A stretch of DNA of 38,811 nucleotides from a bacterium. Its GTDB lineage: Bacteria > Armatimonadota > Zipacnadia > Zipacnadales > UBA11051. The notes beneath the pieces are model-generated. The model did not search any database and was not told the DNA's origin. It was given only the letters and a program-made list of their open reading frames with translations. Of the stretch, positions 32,689-38,811 are shown in pieces (positions within the stretch are counted from its first letter, which is position 1; each line of letters opens with the position of its first letter). Made by a program: the position numbers and the translations under genes. The DNA is taken from the NCBI GenBank assembly GCA_021372615.1, contig JAJFUB010000128.1, positions 1 through 38,811 on the forward strand. Direction: 5' to 3'.

Positions 32689-33453
32689 CTAGAGTCTCAG
32701 GTCGCCCAGCCCGGTCACGCCGACGCCCTGGACGCGGTCGAGCTGCTTGCCTGGTGTCTTGGTGGAGATCGGCACGTAGATGTCGATCTCGAGGAACTTC
32801 CGGAAGTCGATGCTGAACTGCGCCACGGCCTGGGTGCGTTCCACCCGGCTCTCGGGGCCGTTCACGCGGGCCACGCCCAGGCGCGTCCCCTCCAGTAGGC
32901 TCAGGATGGGCACGATTCTGTCCTCATACGGCTCGGACGGCTGCCACGTGCTCTCGGTAGTCGTCGCGGCCTCGCGCGGGCCGCCGAGGGCCTCGCGCAG
33001 GTTGCCGGCCCAGCGCTCAGCCAGAGCCTGCTGGCCTTCCTGCAGGACGCGGGCGTCCTCGATGGTCACCGTCACCAGGGAGACCTCGCGCCCTGATATG
33101 ACATACGCCCCCTGGCTGGTCTGCACGAGGACATCGGCCGCGCGGAGGCCGGCGCGGATCTGCCGGTTGATCCGGTCCGCGACGATCACGGCCCGCTCGT
33201 AGCCGCTCACGTCGCCGGACGCCACCGCCAGGACGGCCACCTCCCTGTCCGCCACGGTCACTCGGCCGCCATCGAGCCCCGACACCGATACTGCCTCGAC
33301 CCGGGCCTCGGGCTGCTCCGCGGCGCAGACCGCGGCCGGGTGGAGCGCCGGCGCCCCGCCCCCCACCAGCCGCCCCAGGCCGAACATGCCCACGCAGGCC
33401 AGCACTAACGCCAGGCCCGGCGCCATACGACGTCTGAGGGTCTGAACTGCCAT
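32689..33453 (-). CDS. Exported protein: MscS-type periplasmic domain fused to the novel C-terminal domain
   Basis: 254 residues from ATG 33453 with AAGGAGGG 5 nt upstream. A membrane anchor or signal (about 9-32) is followed by a region (about 50-150) that reads like the periplasmic extension found before some MscS-like channels: a VLAVASGDVSGYERAVIVADRI strand-helix, YVISGREVSLVTVTIEDARV, then ALAERWAGNLREAL. No channel segment follows. Instead the C-terminal part (about 175-254) carries IVPILSLLEGTRLGVARVNGP, ESRVERTQAVAQFSI, VPISTKTPGKQLDRVQGVGV, the same motif order as the 155-residue neighbour. The MscS link is from memory of that family and is moderate. First gene of a two-gene operon. 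Confidence 0.65.
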   Translation of the reverse strand: MAVQTLRRRMAPGLALVLACVGMFGLGRLVGGGAPALHPAAVCAAEQPEARVEAVSVSGLDGGRVTVADREVAVLAVASGDVSGYERAVIVADRINRQIRAGLRAADVLVQTSQGAYVISGREVSLVTVTIEDARVLQEGQQALAERWAGNLREALGGPREAATTTESTWQPSEPYEDRIVPILSLLEGTRLGVARVNGPESRVERTQAVAQFSIDFRKFLEIDIYVPISTKTPGKQLDRVQGVGVTGLGDLRL

Positions 33454-33519
33454 CTTGTCCCTCCTTCATGAACGGATTCCACGCTCATCCGGGGACGGCA
33501 CGAGAGCCGCATCAAGGCA

Positions 33520-33548
33520 TTGACTCCCGCCCCCGCCTTGTGTATGAT
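33520..33548 (+). promoter_or_regulatory. Promoter of tRNA-Gln
   Basis: TTGACT (33520-33525), 17 nt, TATGAT (33543-33548). The start expected near 33556 places the mature tRNA 5' end (33559) almost at the transcript start, leaving practically no leader. Confidence 0.75.
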
Positions 33549-33558
33549 GTTGCTCCGT

Positions 33559-33632
33559 TGCCGGGTGGTGTAATGGTAACACAGCTGACTCTGGATCAGC
33601 CATTCAAGGTTCGAGTCCTTGCCCGGCAGCCA
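33559..33632 (+). tRNA. tRNA-Gln, anticodon CTG, CCA encoded
   Basis: Acceptor TGCCGGG (33559-33565) pairs with CCCGGCA (33622-33628), D stem GTGT/ACAC, anticodon stem GCTGA/TCAGC with loop CTCTGGA and anticodon CTG (33591-33593), T stem CAAGG/CCTTG with loop TTCGAGT. The discriminator is G33629 and the CCA end is encoded (33630-33632). It reads CAG codons, the main Gln codon in this GC-rich sequence. It is a single-gene unit between its own promoter and a terminator. Confidence 0.97.
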
Positions 33633-33650
33633 ACCAAGCGTTTCTTTCAG

Positions 33651-33674
33651 GCCGCTGCAGTTGCAGCGGCTTTT
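33651..33674 (+). terminator. Intrinsic terminator of tRNA-Gln
   Basis: GCCGCTGCA (33651-33659) pairs with TGCAGCGGC (33662-33670) and is followed by TTTT. It lies 18 nt past the tRNA 3' end and is the clearest intrinsic terminator in the window. Confidence 0.85.
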
Positions 33675-33689
33675 CGCATGGGTCGGGAC

Positions 33690-33757
33690 GAAGAGGGGGG
33701 CGACCCGCATGACGGGGGCTTCCGCCCCCGCCTAGACTGAGTCGCGCCTCCGGCGCT
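33690..33757. repeat. Composite palindromic repeat, copy A
   Basis: A stem GGGGGC/GCCCCC with loop TTCC, then GCCTAGACTGAGTCG, then a second palindrome CGCCTCCGGCG. The 47-bp core (33711-33757) recurs with two mismatches at 38514-38560. A diverged inverted version lies at about 38601-38670. It lies in the gap between tRNA-Gln and the end of rlmN. Confidence 0.8.
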
Positions 33758-33806
33758 CCCACCGCCCCCACAGCCCAGTCCCCCCATCGCGCCCCCGCAC
33801 GCCGTG

Positions 33807-33838
33807 TCCCGAATCCCGGGTCCCGAATCCCGAACCCG
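33807..33838. repeat. Tandem TCCCGAA/TCCCGGG-type units
   Basis: Heptamer-like units TCCCGAA, TCCCGGG, TCCCGAA, TCCCGAA and CCCG run in tandem up to 2 nt from the rlmN stop. Similar runs occur at 2934-2968 and 16592-16622. Confidence 0.6.
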
Positions 33839-33840
33839 CC

Positions 33841-34878
33841 CTACCCTTCCCCCCGTGCGCGTAGCTGTCCGCAGGCGGCGTCTATGTCACCACCCTTGCT
33901 GTGGCGGAGGCTCACATTCAGCCCGTGCCGCCGACAGGCTTGTACGAAGGCACTCACTCGCGGATAGGCCGGCGGCTTGAATCGAGCGTGGGATACCTCG
34001 TTGAAAGGGATCACGTTCAGATGGTGCGGCAGGCCCTTGAGGAGTTTGCCCAGGCGCTCGGCATCATCAAACGAGTCATTGACACTCTCGATGAGCACGT
34101 AGGCGAAGGTCACCGGGCGGCCGCCATGGGCCTCGGAGAAGTGGCGGCAGGCCTCCAACAACTGCGCCAGCGTGTACCGCGCCGTCCCGGGCATCAGCTC
34201 CCGCCGCTGTTCGTCGCTGCCGGCGTTCAGTGACACCGCCAGCTCCGTGGCCGGCCCTTCATCGGCATAGCGATGGATGCCCGGTACGATGCCCGAGGTG
34301 GAGATGGTCAGCCGCCGGGGTGACATGCCGAAGGCCTCGGGCAGGATCAGCCGCCGCACGGCCTTCACGACGTTGGCGTAGTTGTGGAACGGCTCGCCCA
34401 TGCCCATGAAGACGACATTGCGCACGCGCTCGCCCAGGCTGTTGATCGTGACGACCTGCTGGATGATCTCCCCCGCCGTCAGACTCCGCTGCAGCTTGAG
34501 CTGCCCCGTGGCACAGAAGGCGCACTTGACGGCGCACCCGACCTGGCTGGACACGCACGCGGTGTAGCTGCCGTCCATGCTGATGCGCACGCACTCGACT
34601 GTCTGGCCGTCGGCCAGCTCCAGCAGGAGCTTGGTGGTCTCCTCGCTCTGCGACACGGCACCGGGCACGAGCGGGCCGCAGCGGAAGGCCGTCTCCAGTT
34701 GCGCGCGCAGGTCGCGCGGCAGGTCAGTCATGTCGGCGAAGCTGGCGGCGCTGCGCTGGTAGGCCCAGGCGAAGATCTGGCCGGCGCGATAGGCAGGCTG
34801 CCGTCGCTCCTTGAGCCAGGCAGTCAGCCCGTCCAGTTCGAGTTCATAGAGCAGGGGTAGACGCTGCGGTGTAGTCAT
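33841..34878 (-). CDS. rlmN: 23S rRNA/tRNA adenine-C2 methyltransferase RlmN
   Basis: 345 residues from ATG 34878; an in-frame TTG at 34893 is the alternative and neither has a good ribosome-binding site. Radical-SAM enzyme that methylates A2503 of 23S rRNA and A37 of some tRNAs. The cluster motif CAVKCAFC (C-x3-C-x2-C) follows SSQVG. VVFMGMGEPFHNYANV is the family's SAM-binding motif, ISTSGIVPGI and NVIPFNEV are conserved, and the C-terminal HSKGGDIDAACGQL supplies the methyl-carrying Cys. Its start faces the promoter at 34897-34944, and the tandem operators there end only about 19 nt from it, so it may share that control. Confidence 0.95.
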   Translation of the reverse strand: MTTPQRLPLLYELELDGLTAWLKERRQPAYRAGQIFAWAYQRSAASFADMTDLPRDLRAQLETAFRCGPLVPGAVSQSEETTKLLLELADGQTVECVRISMDGSYTACVSSQVGCAVKCAFCATGQLKLQRSLTAGEIIQQVVTINSLGERVRNVVFMGMGEPFHNYANVVKAVRRLILPEAFGMSPRRLTISTSGIVPGIHRYADEGPATELAVSLNAGSDEQRRELMPGTARYTLAQLLEACRHFSEAHGGRPVTFAYVLIESVNDSFDDAERLGKLLKGLPHHLNVIPFNEVSHARFKPPAYPRVSAFVQACRRHGLNVSLRHSKGGDIDAACGQLRARGEG

Positions 34879-34896
34879 GGGGGGCTTTCGCAAAAT

Positions 34897-34944
34897 TACT
34901 ATTGACAGTAGTACGAATAACTGTCTATACTATGGACGTTAGTA
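34897..34944 (+). promoter_or_regulatory. Promoter with two matched operator sites
   Basis: A TTGACA -35 (34902-34907), 18 nt, TATACT -10 (34926-34931). Overlaid are two 17-bp interrupted palindromes TACTA-N7-TAGTA: TACTATTGACAGTAGTA (34897-34913), covering the -35, and TACTATGGACGTTAGTA (34928-34944), covering the -10 end and start site. Their starts are 31 bp apart, about three helical turns, so two dimers would bind one face. A third inverted pair, GACAGT/ACTGTC, lies between them. The sites drive the secreted zinc-ribbon gene at 34979. The 5'-TACTA and TAGTA-3' ends recall BlaI/MecI-type operators, but no such regulator is in the window. Confidence 0.75.
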
Positions 34945-34978
34945 GGCCGCGCGTAGCGCGCACTGGAGGTAGTCTAAT

Positions 34979-35404
34979 ATGCTTTCACGGATTGCGCAAA
35001 CGATCTTGGTGGTCATCGTGGCTGCCGGGCCGCTCTTCGCGCAGACTCCGCTGCGCATGTGGTACCGTGGCGGCTTCGAGGGCTGGACCGAACTGCGGCG
35101 TGATCCCGCTCCCGGTTGGTACTACACACCCTCCCAGAACTCTGCCTATCCGCTGAACGAGTCGGCGTATGGCCAGCCGGTGCCATGCGCCAAGTGCGGC
35201 CACACACACTACCCGGGGCAGGACGTGTGCCCGTACTGTGGCGACCGTTGTGCGGCCGGGGGCAACGACCTGGATCCCGACACCGTCTACACCCAGCGCC
35301 GCCTGCCGGGGCAGTACTGGTATGAGAAGCAGCCGCACTACCGCTTCAGCGCCCCGATGCGCCTGCGCGGCACGTACCTGAAGTACAAGTGGCCCTACGA
35401 CTAG
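34979..35404 (+). CDS. Small exported protein with a four-cysteine zinc ribbon
   Basis: 141 residues from ATG 34979 with GGAGGT 8 nt upstream. MLSRIAQTILVVIVAAGPLFAQ is a signal peptide. The mature protein is Tyr/Trp/Pro-rich at both ends (LRMWYRGGFEGWTELRR, GQYWYEKQPHYRF), with a central CAKCGHTHYPGQDVCPYCG zinc ribbon and one further Cys. Zinc ribbons are usually cytosolic, so an exported one is unusual. No family recognised. Its promoter carries two operators, which points to switched expression rather than housekeeping. The next gene, also exported and Tyr/Gly-rich, starts 82 nt downstream. Confidence 0.65.
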   Translation: MLSRIAQTILVVIVAAGPLFAQTPLRMWYRGGFEGWTELRRDPAPGWYYTPSQNSAYPLNESAYGQPVPCAKCGHTHYPGQDVCPYCGDRCAAGGNDLDPDTVYTQRRLPGQYWYEKQPHYRFSAPMRLRGTYLKYKWPYD

Positions 35405-35486
35405 GGCCGCATGTCGCCGGGGGGAACCCGGTTCGGTCTGTCCGCAGCCAGTGCCGCGATGCTCCGCGGTGATGAAAGGAGAAGTG

Positions 35487-35930
35487 ATGGAGATGTTTGC
35501 ACGCTGTCTACCCGTAATGCTGGTGATTGCGGTGGTGGGGACGGTCCTGCTGGGGCCCGCGGCAACCCCGGCCGCCGCGGACAGGAACCACACTGGCGAG
35601 GTCATCGCGGGGATGATCATCGGCGGCCTCATCGGCGCCGCGCTGGCTGATGACGATCACGGCCCACGCCACTGCGGCCCGCCCCCGGGCGATCCGTACC
35701 GGCGCTACGATCCCCCGCCGCGCGGCCAGTGGGTGCCGCCGGGCCGCGCCTACAACGAAGGCTACCACGACGGCTGGTACGATGGCCGCGACGTGGGCCG
35801 CCACGAAGGCTACAGCCGGGGTTATGACCGAGGCTACGGCAGCGGCTACGGCGACGGGCGCCATGACCAGTACCGCGCTGATCGCGGCTATGCCTACGGC
35901 CCCTGGTCCGGAGGCCCTTGCTGGCGCTGA
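35487..35930 (+). CDS. Exported protein with glycine zipper and Gly/Tyr/Asp/Arg repeats
   Basis: 147 residues from ATG 35487 behind AAAGGAG. A signal peptide (MFARCLPVMLVIAVVGTVLLGPAATPAAA) is followed by a glycine-zipper membrane-like segment (GEVIAGMIIGGLIGAALA), a Pro/Arg-rich linker and a repeated GY-x-x-G segment (NEGYHDGWYDGRDVGRHEGY and on, residues about 91-132). The repeats alternate charged residues with Tyr/Gly and are probably intrinsically disordered. Glycine-zipper exported proteins are often outer-membrane or stress-related. It is probably in the same unit as the zinc-ribbon gene upstream, and a hairpin ends the unit. Confidence 0.6.
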   Translation: MEMFARCLPVMLVIAVVGTVLLGPAATPAAADRNHTGEVIAGMIIGGLIGAALADDDHGPRHCGPPPGDPYRRYDPPPRGQWVPPGRAYNEGYHDGWYDGRDVGRHEGYSRGYDRGYGSGYGDGRHDQYRADRGYAYGPWSGGPCWR

Positions 35931-35951
35931 CAACGCAGTCTCTCCCCTGAG

Positions 35952-35986
35952 CCACCGCACCCCGGGCTACCCCCGGGGTGTGGTGG
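35952..35986 (+). terminator. Terminator-like hairpin after the Gly/Tyr-rich gene
   Basis: CCAC/GTGG and CACCCCGGG/CCCCGGGGTG arms form a long, nearly continuous stem, followed by TTCTGGTT. It separates this unit from the oxidoreductase gene starting at 36075. Confidence 0.6.
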
Positions 35987-36074
35987 TTCTGGTTGAGCCC
36001 CTTTCCTCCGTGCTGCAGGTCCTCCGTCCTCGCCGCCGAACCTCTCCCCCATTCCAGTCCCCGGAGGATCACCC

Positions 36075-37124
36075 ATGGCCAAACTCAGAGTCGGTTTCGT
36101 CGGCGCCGGCGGCATCGCCCGTGGCGCTCACTTGCCTGCCTACCAGGCACTCAGCAACGAGTGTGAAGTCGTCGCCGCCGCGGATGTCGCGCCGCAGGTC
36201 CTGGAGACCTTCGCCGGTGCCGCAGGCCTGGACGCCAAGCACTGCTACTCCGACTACCGCGACATGCTCGCCAAAGAGAAGCTGGACATGGTCTCGATCT
36301 GCACGCCGAACTCGTGGCACTGCCAGCCGACGCTGGATGCCTTCGCCGCCGGCCTGCACGTGCTGTGCGAGAAGCCCATCGCCATCAGCGCCGCGCAGGC
36401 GCGGGAGATGATCGCTGCCGGCCACAAGGCCAAGAAGCTCTTCATGGTCGGCCAGACGCTGCGGTTCATCCGAGCGGGCGCAATGATGAAGGAGTGGGTC
36501 AACGAGGGCGTCATCGGCGACATCTACTGGGCGCGGGCCCAGTACATCCGCAACCGCGGCATCCCCGGCCGCCTCGGGTTTGTCTCCAAGGAGCTGTCGC
36601 AGGGCGGGCCGATCTACGATATCGGCGTCCACGTCCTGGACCTGGCCCTGTGGCTGATGGACTTCCCCGAGCCGGTCAGCGTGTCGGCGGGTGTCTACAA
36701 CAAGCTCGCCAGCAAGAAGTCGCCCCTGAACCCCTTCGCGCCCAAGCAGTATACGGTGCCGGATGACTCGTCCTTCAGCCTCATCCGCTTCGCCAACGGC
36801 GCGACGATCTCGCTGGAGTGCAGTTGGGCGCTGAACATCCCGCAGACGGCGATGAACGTGACGGTCTGCGGCGAGAAGGGCGGCTGCCAGTACGAGCCGC
36901 TGGCGATGGTCACGGAGCGCAGCGGTCGGCTGGACCGCGTGCAGCCGGAGATCTACAAGTTCCCCGAGCCGGGCGGCCACCACGGCGAGGTGCGCGACTT
37001 CATTGACGCCATCCGCAAGGACAAGCCGTCACCGGTGCCCGGCGAGCAGGCGCTCATCACCCAGCGCATCCTCGACGCGATCTACAAGAGCGGCGAGAAG
37101 GGGAAGGAAGTGAAGGTGGAGTAG
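36075..37124 (+). CDS. Gfo/Idh/MocA family NAD(P)-dependent oxidoreductase
   Basis: 349 residues from ATG 36075, with GGAGG 7 nt upstream. Rossmann start LRVGFVGAGGIARGAH (GxGGxA at residues 10-15), the hinge motif CEKP (E99, K100, P101) and the catalytic segment GGPIYDIGVHVLD with D182 and H186. These enzymes oxidise or reduce sugars, inositols and their derivatives using NAD(P). Length and motif spacing are normal for the family. It is cytosolic and has no obvious partner; a large inverted repeat follows directly. Confidence 0.93.
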   Translation: MAKLRVGFVGAGGIARGAHLPAYQALSNECEVVAAADVAPQVLETFAGAAGLDAKHCYSDYRDMLAKEKLDMVSICTPNSWHCQPTLDAFAAGLHVLCEKPIAISAAQAREMIAAGHKAKKLFMVGQTLRFIRAGAMMKEWVNEGVIGDIYWARAQYIRNRGIPGRLGFVSKELSQGGPIYDIGVHVLDLALWLMDFPEPVSVSAGVYNKLASKKSPLNPFAPKQYTVPDDSSFSLIRFANGATISLECSWALNIPQTAMNVTVCGEKGGCQYEPLAMVTERSGRLDRVQPEIYKFPEPGGHHGEVRDFIDAIRKDKPSPVPGEQALITQRILDAIYKSGEKGKEVKVE

Positions 37125-37138
37125 GGAGAACGGCAGAC

Positions 37139-37302
37139 GGCGTCCTCACCCCTGCCCCTCTCCCTCGCATACGGCCGCTCCGGAGAGGGGAGCCATGCGA
37201 CCGCTCCATGGCTGCGAAGCCACAGAGCGGCGCCGGGGGTACCCCTCTACGGAGGCCCCAGCCGTACCGGGGCCGAGGGAGAGGGGAAGGGGTGAGGACG
37301 CC
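37139..37302. repeat. 164-bp element with 29-bp terminal inverted repeats
   Basis: The left arm 37139-37167 (GGCGTCCTCACCCCTGCCC and on) matches the right arm 37274-37302 inverted at 28 of 29 positions. The 106-bp centre contains shorter inverted segments. No open frame is supported inside. It fills the gap between the oxidoreductase and the convergent gene and could act as a bidirectional terminator or be a non-autonomous mobile element. Confidence 0.7.
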
Positions 37303-37315
37303 GTTGACGTTGACG

Positions 37316-38098
37316 TTACGAGTTCGCCGCGATGAAGTCCCTGATCCACAGCGCCTGTTCCAGGTGCCCGTCAATCAGGTTGGCCGACAGGATGGAGTAG
37401 CCGTCCAGCATCCCGGCCTCGAGGTTCCGCGCGATGGACTCCCACTGCACCTGCACCCGGTCCATCGGCACTGGCGCGACCATCGTGTAGTCCCGCAGGT
37501 ACGCCCCCATCATGATCGGCTTGCCGGGGAAGACCTCCCGGCAGCGCGCGATGCCCTCGTCCTGCTGCACCAGCTCCTCGGACTTCCATACCCACAGGTT
37601 CACAACATCCATGAACTGCGCGAAGTCGGCCCACTCGGGCGCTTCGAGTTCGTGCGTGTAGACGACCACCCACAGCTTCAGCGCTGGGTTGGCGCTCTTG
37701 ACCGCCGCGTACACCTCGCCGTAGCGCTCCGGGGTCATCTGCTCGCGCCGCGCCAGGCCCAGCATGTCGTCATGGAAGGCCCCGGTGATGTTGGGGAACT
37801 TCACTGACAGTTGGCTGACCAGGTTAGCCTCCGCCAGCACGCGCTCGGGGCGACCGTCCACCGAGTGCCGGCTGCCGCCGCGCTCCGTGTCACTGAACTC
37901 CCACTTGGCGATGTCGCAAGTCACTTCGTCCAGCCATGACAGGTGCTGCATGGCGAACTCGGTGTTGGGGTGGAACATGTAGTTGGCGTGCGTGAGGCCG
38001 AAGAATCGGCAGCCGTCACCGCAGCCGAGGATCGAGGGGTGCACGCCGGGGTCGAGCCCCTGCCCCTCCCAGCACCAGCCGACTTGTGCGAGATTCAT
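37316..38098 (-). CDS. Unknown protein, probable (beta/alpha)8 fold
   Basis: 260 residues from ATG 38098 (MNLAQVGWCWEGQGLDPG), with GGAGGG 6 nt upstream; the longer frame back to 38365 crosses hairpin repeats and is not credible. Alternating strands and helices (FFGLTHANYMFHP, NITGAFHDDMLG, LKLWVVVYTHELE, VVNLWVWKSEE, GKPIMMGAYLRDY) suggest a TIM barrel with acidic residues at strand ends (DD in FHDDM, E in THELE), as in glycosidase-like proteins. No signal peptide. No family recognised with certainty. A 76-residue winged-helix-like gene lies upstream on the same strand. Confidence 0.6.
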   Translation of the reverse strand: MNLAQVGWCWEGQGLDPGVHPSILGCGDGCRFFGLTHANYMFHPNTEFAMQHLSWLDEVTCDIAKWEFSDTERGGSRHSVDGRPERVLAEANLVSQLSVKFPNITGAFHDDMLGLARREQMTPERYGEVYAAVKSANPALKLWVVVYTHELEAPEWADFAQFMDVVNLWVWKSEELVQQDEGIARCREVFPGKPIMMGAYLRDYTMVAPVPMDRVQVQWESIARNLEAGMLDGYSILSANLIDGHLEQALWIRDFIAANS

Positions 38099-38123
38099 GT
38101 CATGCCCTCCCATCCTCACGTAG

Positions 38124-38189
38124 GCGGGTTCGTCACCGAACCCGCAGACACCATGGCGCGTGACGAAGCGGGTTCGAGGACGAACCCGC
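38124..38189. repeat. Two hairpins with the same stem, one with the GTCACC loop
   Basis: GCGGGTTC/GAACCCGC with loop GTCACC at 38124-38145, and GCGGGTTCG/CGAACCCGC with loop AGGA at 38168-38189. All four arms share GCGGGTTC or its complement, so long-range pairing is also possible. It lies between two probably co-transcribed genes. Confidence 0.75.
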
Positions 38190-38198
38190 CCACGCGCG

Positions 38199-38429
38199 TC
38201 ATCCCAGGTCCACCATGTTCCAGCGCCCCGGCCCGGCATGCGCCAGCTTGCGCGGGAAGCCCGAGCGCAGGAACTCCATGTAGCGTTCGAGTTGCTCGAC
38301 GGGTGCGTCGAGGCCGTGGCGCTTGAGCAGTTCGGCCTGCACCTGCTGCGTTGTGCATGTGCCAAGGTCCCCGACGATGTCGAGGATGCGGTCGGAGTTC
38401 TCCTGGGTGAGCTTGGTCAAGTCAGGCAT
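38199..38429 (-). CDS. Small winged-helix-like protein
   Basis: 76 residues from ATG 38429 (MPDLTKLTQENSDRILDIVG), with AGGGAAG upstream. The order helix, short turn (LGTCTTQQVQAELLKR), helix (PVEQLERYMEFLRSG) and a final strand (RWNMVDLG) is that of a small winged helix-turn-helix. It could be a regulator or a subunit of the downstream protein at 37316-38098, 100 nt away on the same strand. No sequence family recognised. Confidence 0.55.
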   Translation of the reverse strand: MPDLTKLTQENSDRILDIVGDLGTCTTQQVQAELLKRHGLDAPVEQLERYMEFLRSGFPRKLAHAGPGRWNMVDLG

Positions 38430-38462
38430 GGCTTCCCTATCGCGCTCAAGTGTCGGGGTCCA

Positions 38463-38720
38463 GTCGCGCCTCCGGCGCTCAACGGCGCCCAGAGGTAGGA
38501 GGGGGCGCCGCGTGACGGGGGCTTCCGCCCCCGCCTAGGCTGAGCCGCGCCTCCGGCGCTAACGGCGACGACGCACCTCTCCACTGACGATGCCAGGCGC
38601 GCGTCGGCGCGAGGCCCGGAGGGCCGACTCAGTATAGGCGGGGGCGGAAGCCCCCGACCCCATGCGCACCCACCCCTCCCTCTGGTCACTCTGGTCGGAG
38701 CCCCGGAGGGGCGACTCACC
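38463..38720. repeat. Cluster of composite palindromic repeats (copies B and inverted C)
   Basis: A partial unit at 38463-38479, a full copy B at 38514-38560 and an inverted diverged copy at about 38601-38670, with a further partial inverted unit near 38694-38720. Shared parts are the GGGGGC/GCCCCC stem with TTCC loop and the GCCTANACTGAGTCG linker. The region 38430-38811 shows no supported gene, and the longest reading through it (minus, 38417-38794) is Arg/Pro-rich and repeat-derived. Confidence 0.75.
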
Positions 38721-38759
38721 CTCGCCGCAATGCCGCTGTCTGGTCGCGGGGTCCGGCCC

Positions 38760-38811
38760 GTGGGAGCGGTCACCGACCGCGACCGGAAGGCCATCGTCGC
38801 GGTCGGTGACC
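38760..38811. repeat. GTCACC hairpin repeat facing an inverted partial copy at the window end
   Basis: The 22-bp unit at 38760-38781 matches the copies at 3538, 3569 and 26387. CGCGGTCGGTGACC at 38798-38811 is the start of an inverted copy that is cut by the window edge. Confidence 0.8.

Noticed and set aside
34904-34925. GACAGT/ACTGTC as the main operator
   Set aside because: It is a perfect 6-bp pair but occurs once, whereas the TACTA-N7-TAGTA site occurs twice with helical phasing, so the latter is preferred.
37316-38365. Longer start for the (beta/alpha)8-like gene
   Set aside because: The extension crosses the hairpins at 38124-38189 and is Arg/Ser-rich. ATG 38098 has a good ribosome-binding site.
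38417-38794. 125-residue minus-strand frame at the window end
   Set aside because: It is made of repeat-derived Arg/Pro/Gly sequence and overlaps at least four repeat units.

Overview
The window reads as a chromosomal segment of an uncultured, high-GC, diderm bacterium. The S12 gene has the long form with an extra block of about 14 residues near the N-terminus, as in Firmicutes and relatives. A signal-peptide beta-barrel protein ending in Phe argues for an outer membrane. DUF4091, UroD-like and Gfo/Idh genes and abundant short intergenic palindromes are familiar from Armatimonadota-type metagenome assemblies. I treat Armatimonadota (Terrabacteria side) as the best guess only, because no 16S gene is present.

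Layout. Bases 1-3523 (minus) hold the str operon rpsL-rpsG-fusA-tuf, with tuf cut by the window edge. It has its own promoter at 3952-3980 and a leader of about 420 nt containing a terminator-like hairpin. Bases 4227-6479 (plus) hold an intruding gene with three copies of a nucleoside-deoxyribosyltransferase/TIR-like fold motif, only the first of which looks catalytic. Bases 6567-15344 (minus) hold rpoB-rpoC with unusual zinc-ribbon and acidic insertions, again with its own promoter and an attenuator-like leader and no rplJL upstream. From 15747 to 23076 (plus) come an outer-membrane barrel, a UroD-like methyltransferase, a three-gene TIGR04255 cassette with atypical codons, a frameshifted AbrB-type antitoxin, an SGNH hydrolase and two tandem amidohydrolases. 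From 23086 to 29450 (minus) come a YbjN-like protein, an ElyC/YdcF protein, a 1197-residue DUF4091 glycosidase-like exoprotein and a DegT aminotransferase. From 29623 to 33453 are unknown envelope proteins, including an adjacent pair sharing an unrecognised C-terminal domain. Then come tRNA-Gln(CTG), rlmN, a two-operator promoter driving a secreted zinc-ribbon protein, a Gly/Tyr-rich protein, a Gfo/Idh oxidoreductase, a probable (beta/alpha)8 protein and a small winged-helix-like protein.

Promoters are strikingly uniform: a TTGACN-like -35, 17-18 nt, then often TATACT. Intergenic space is filled with small hairpins whose loops are constant (GTCACC, or CTT followed by 2-3 bases) while their stems differ. 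Two such elements lie in frame inside the DUF4091 gene. No transposase, CRISPR array or rRNA was seen. The strongest candidates for something new are the triple-domain protein inside the rpo/str cluster, the tandem TACTA-N7-TAGTA operators, the shared C-terminal domain pair and the constant-loop hairpins.
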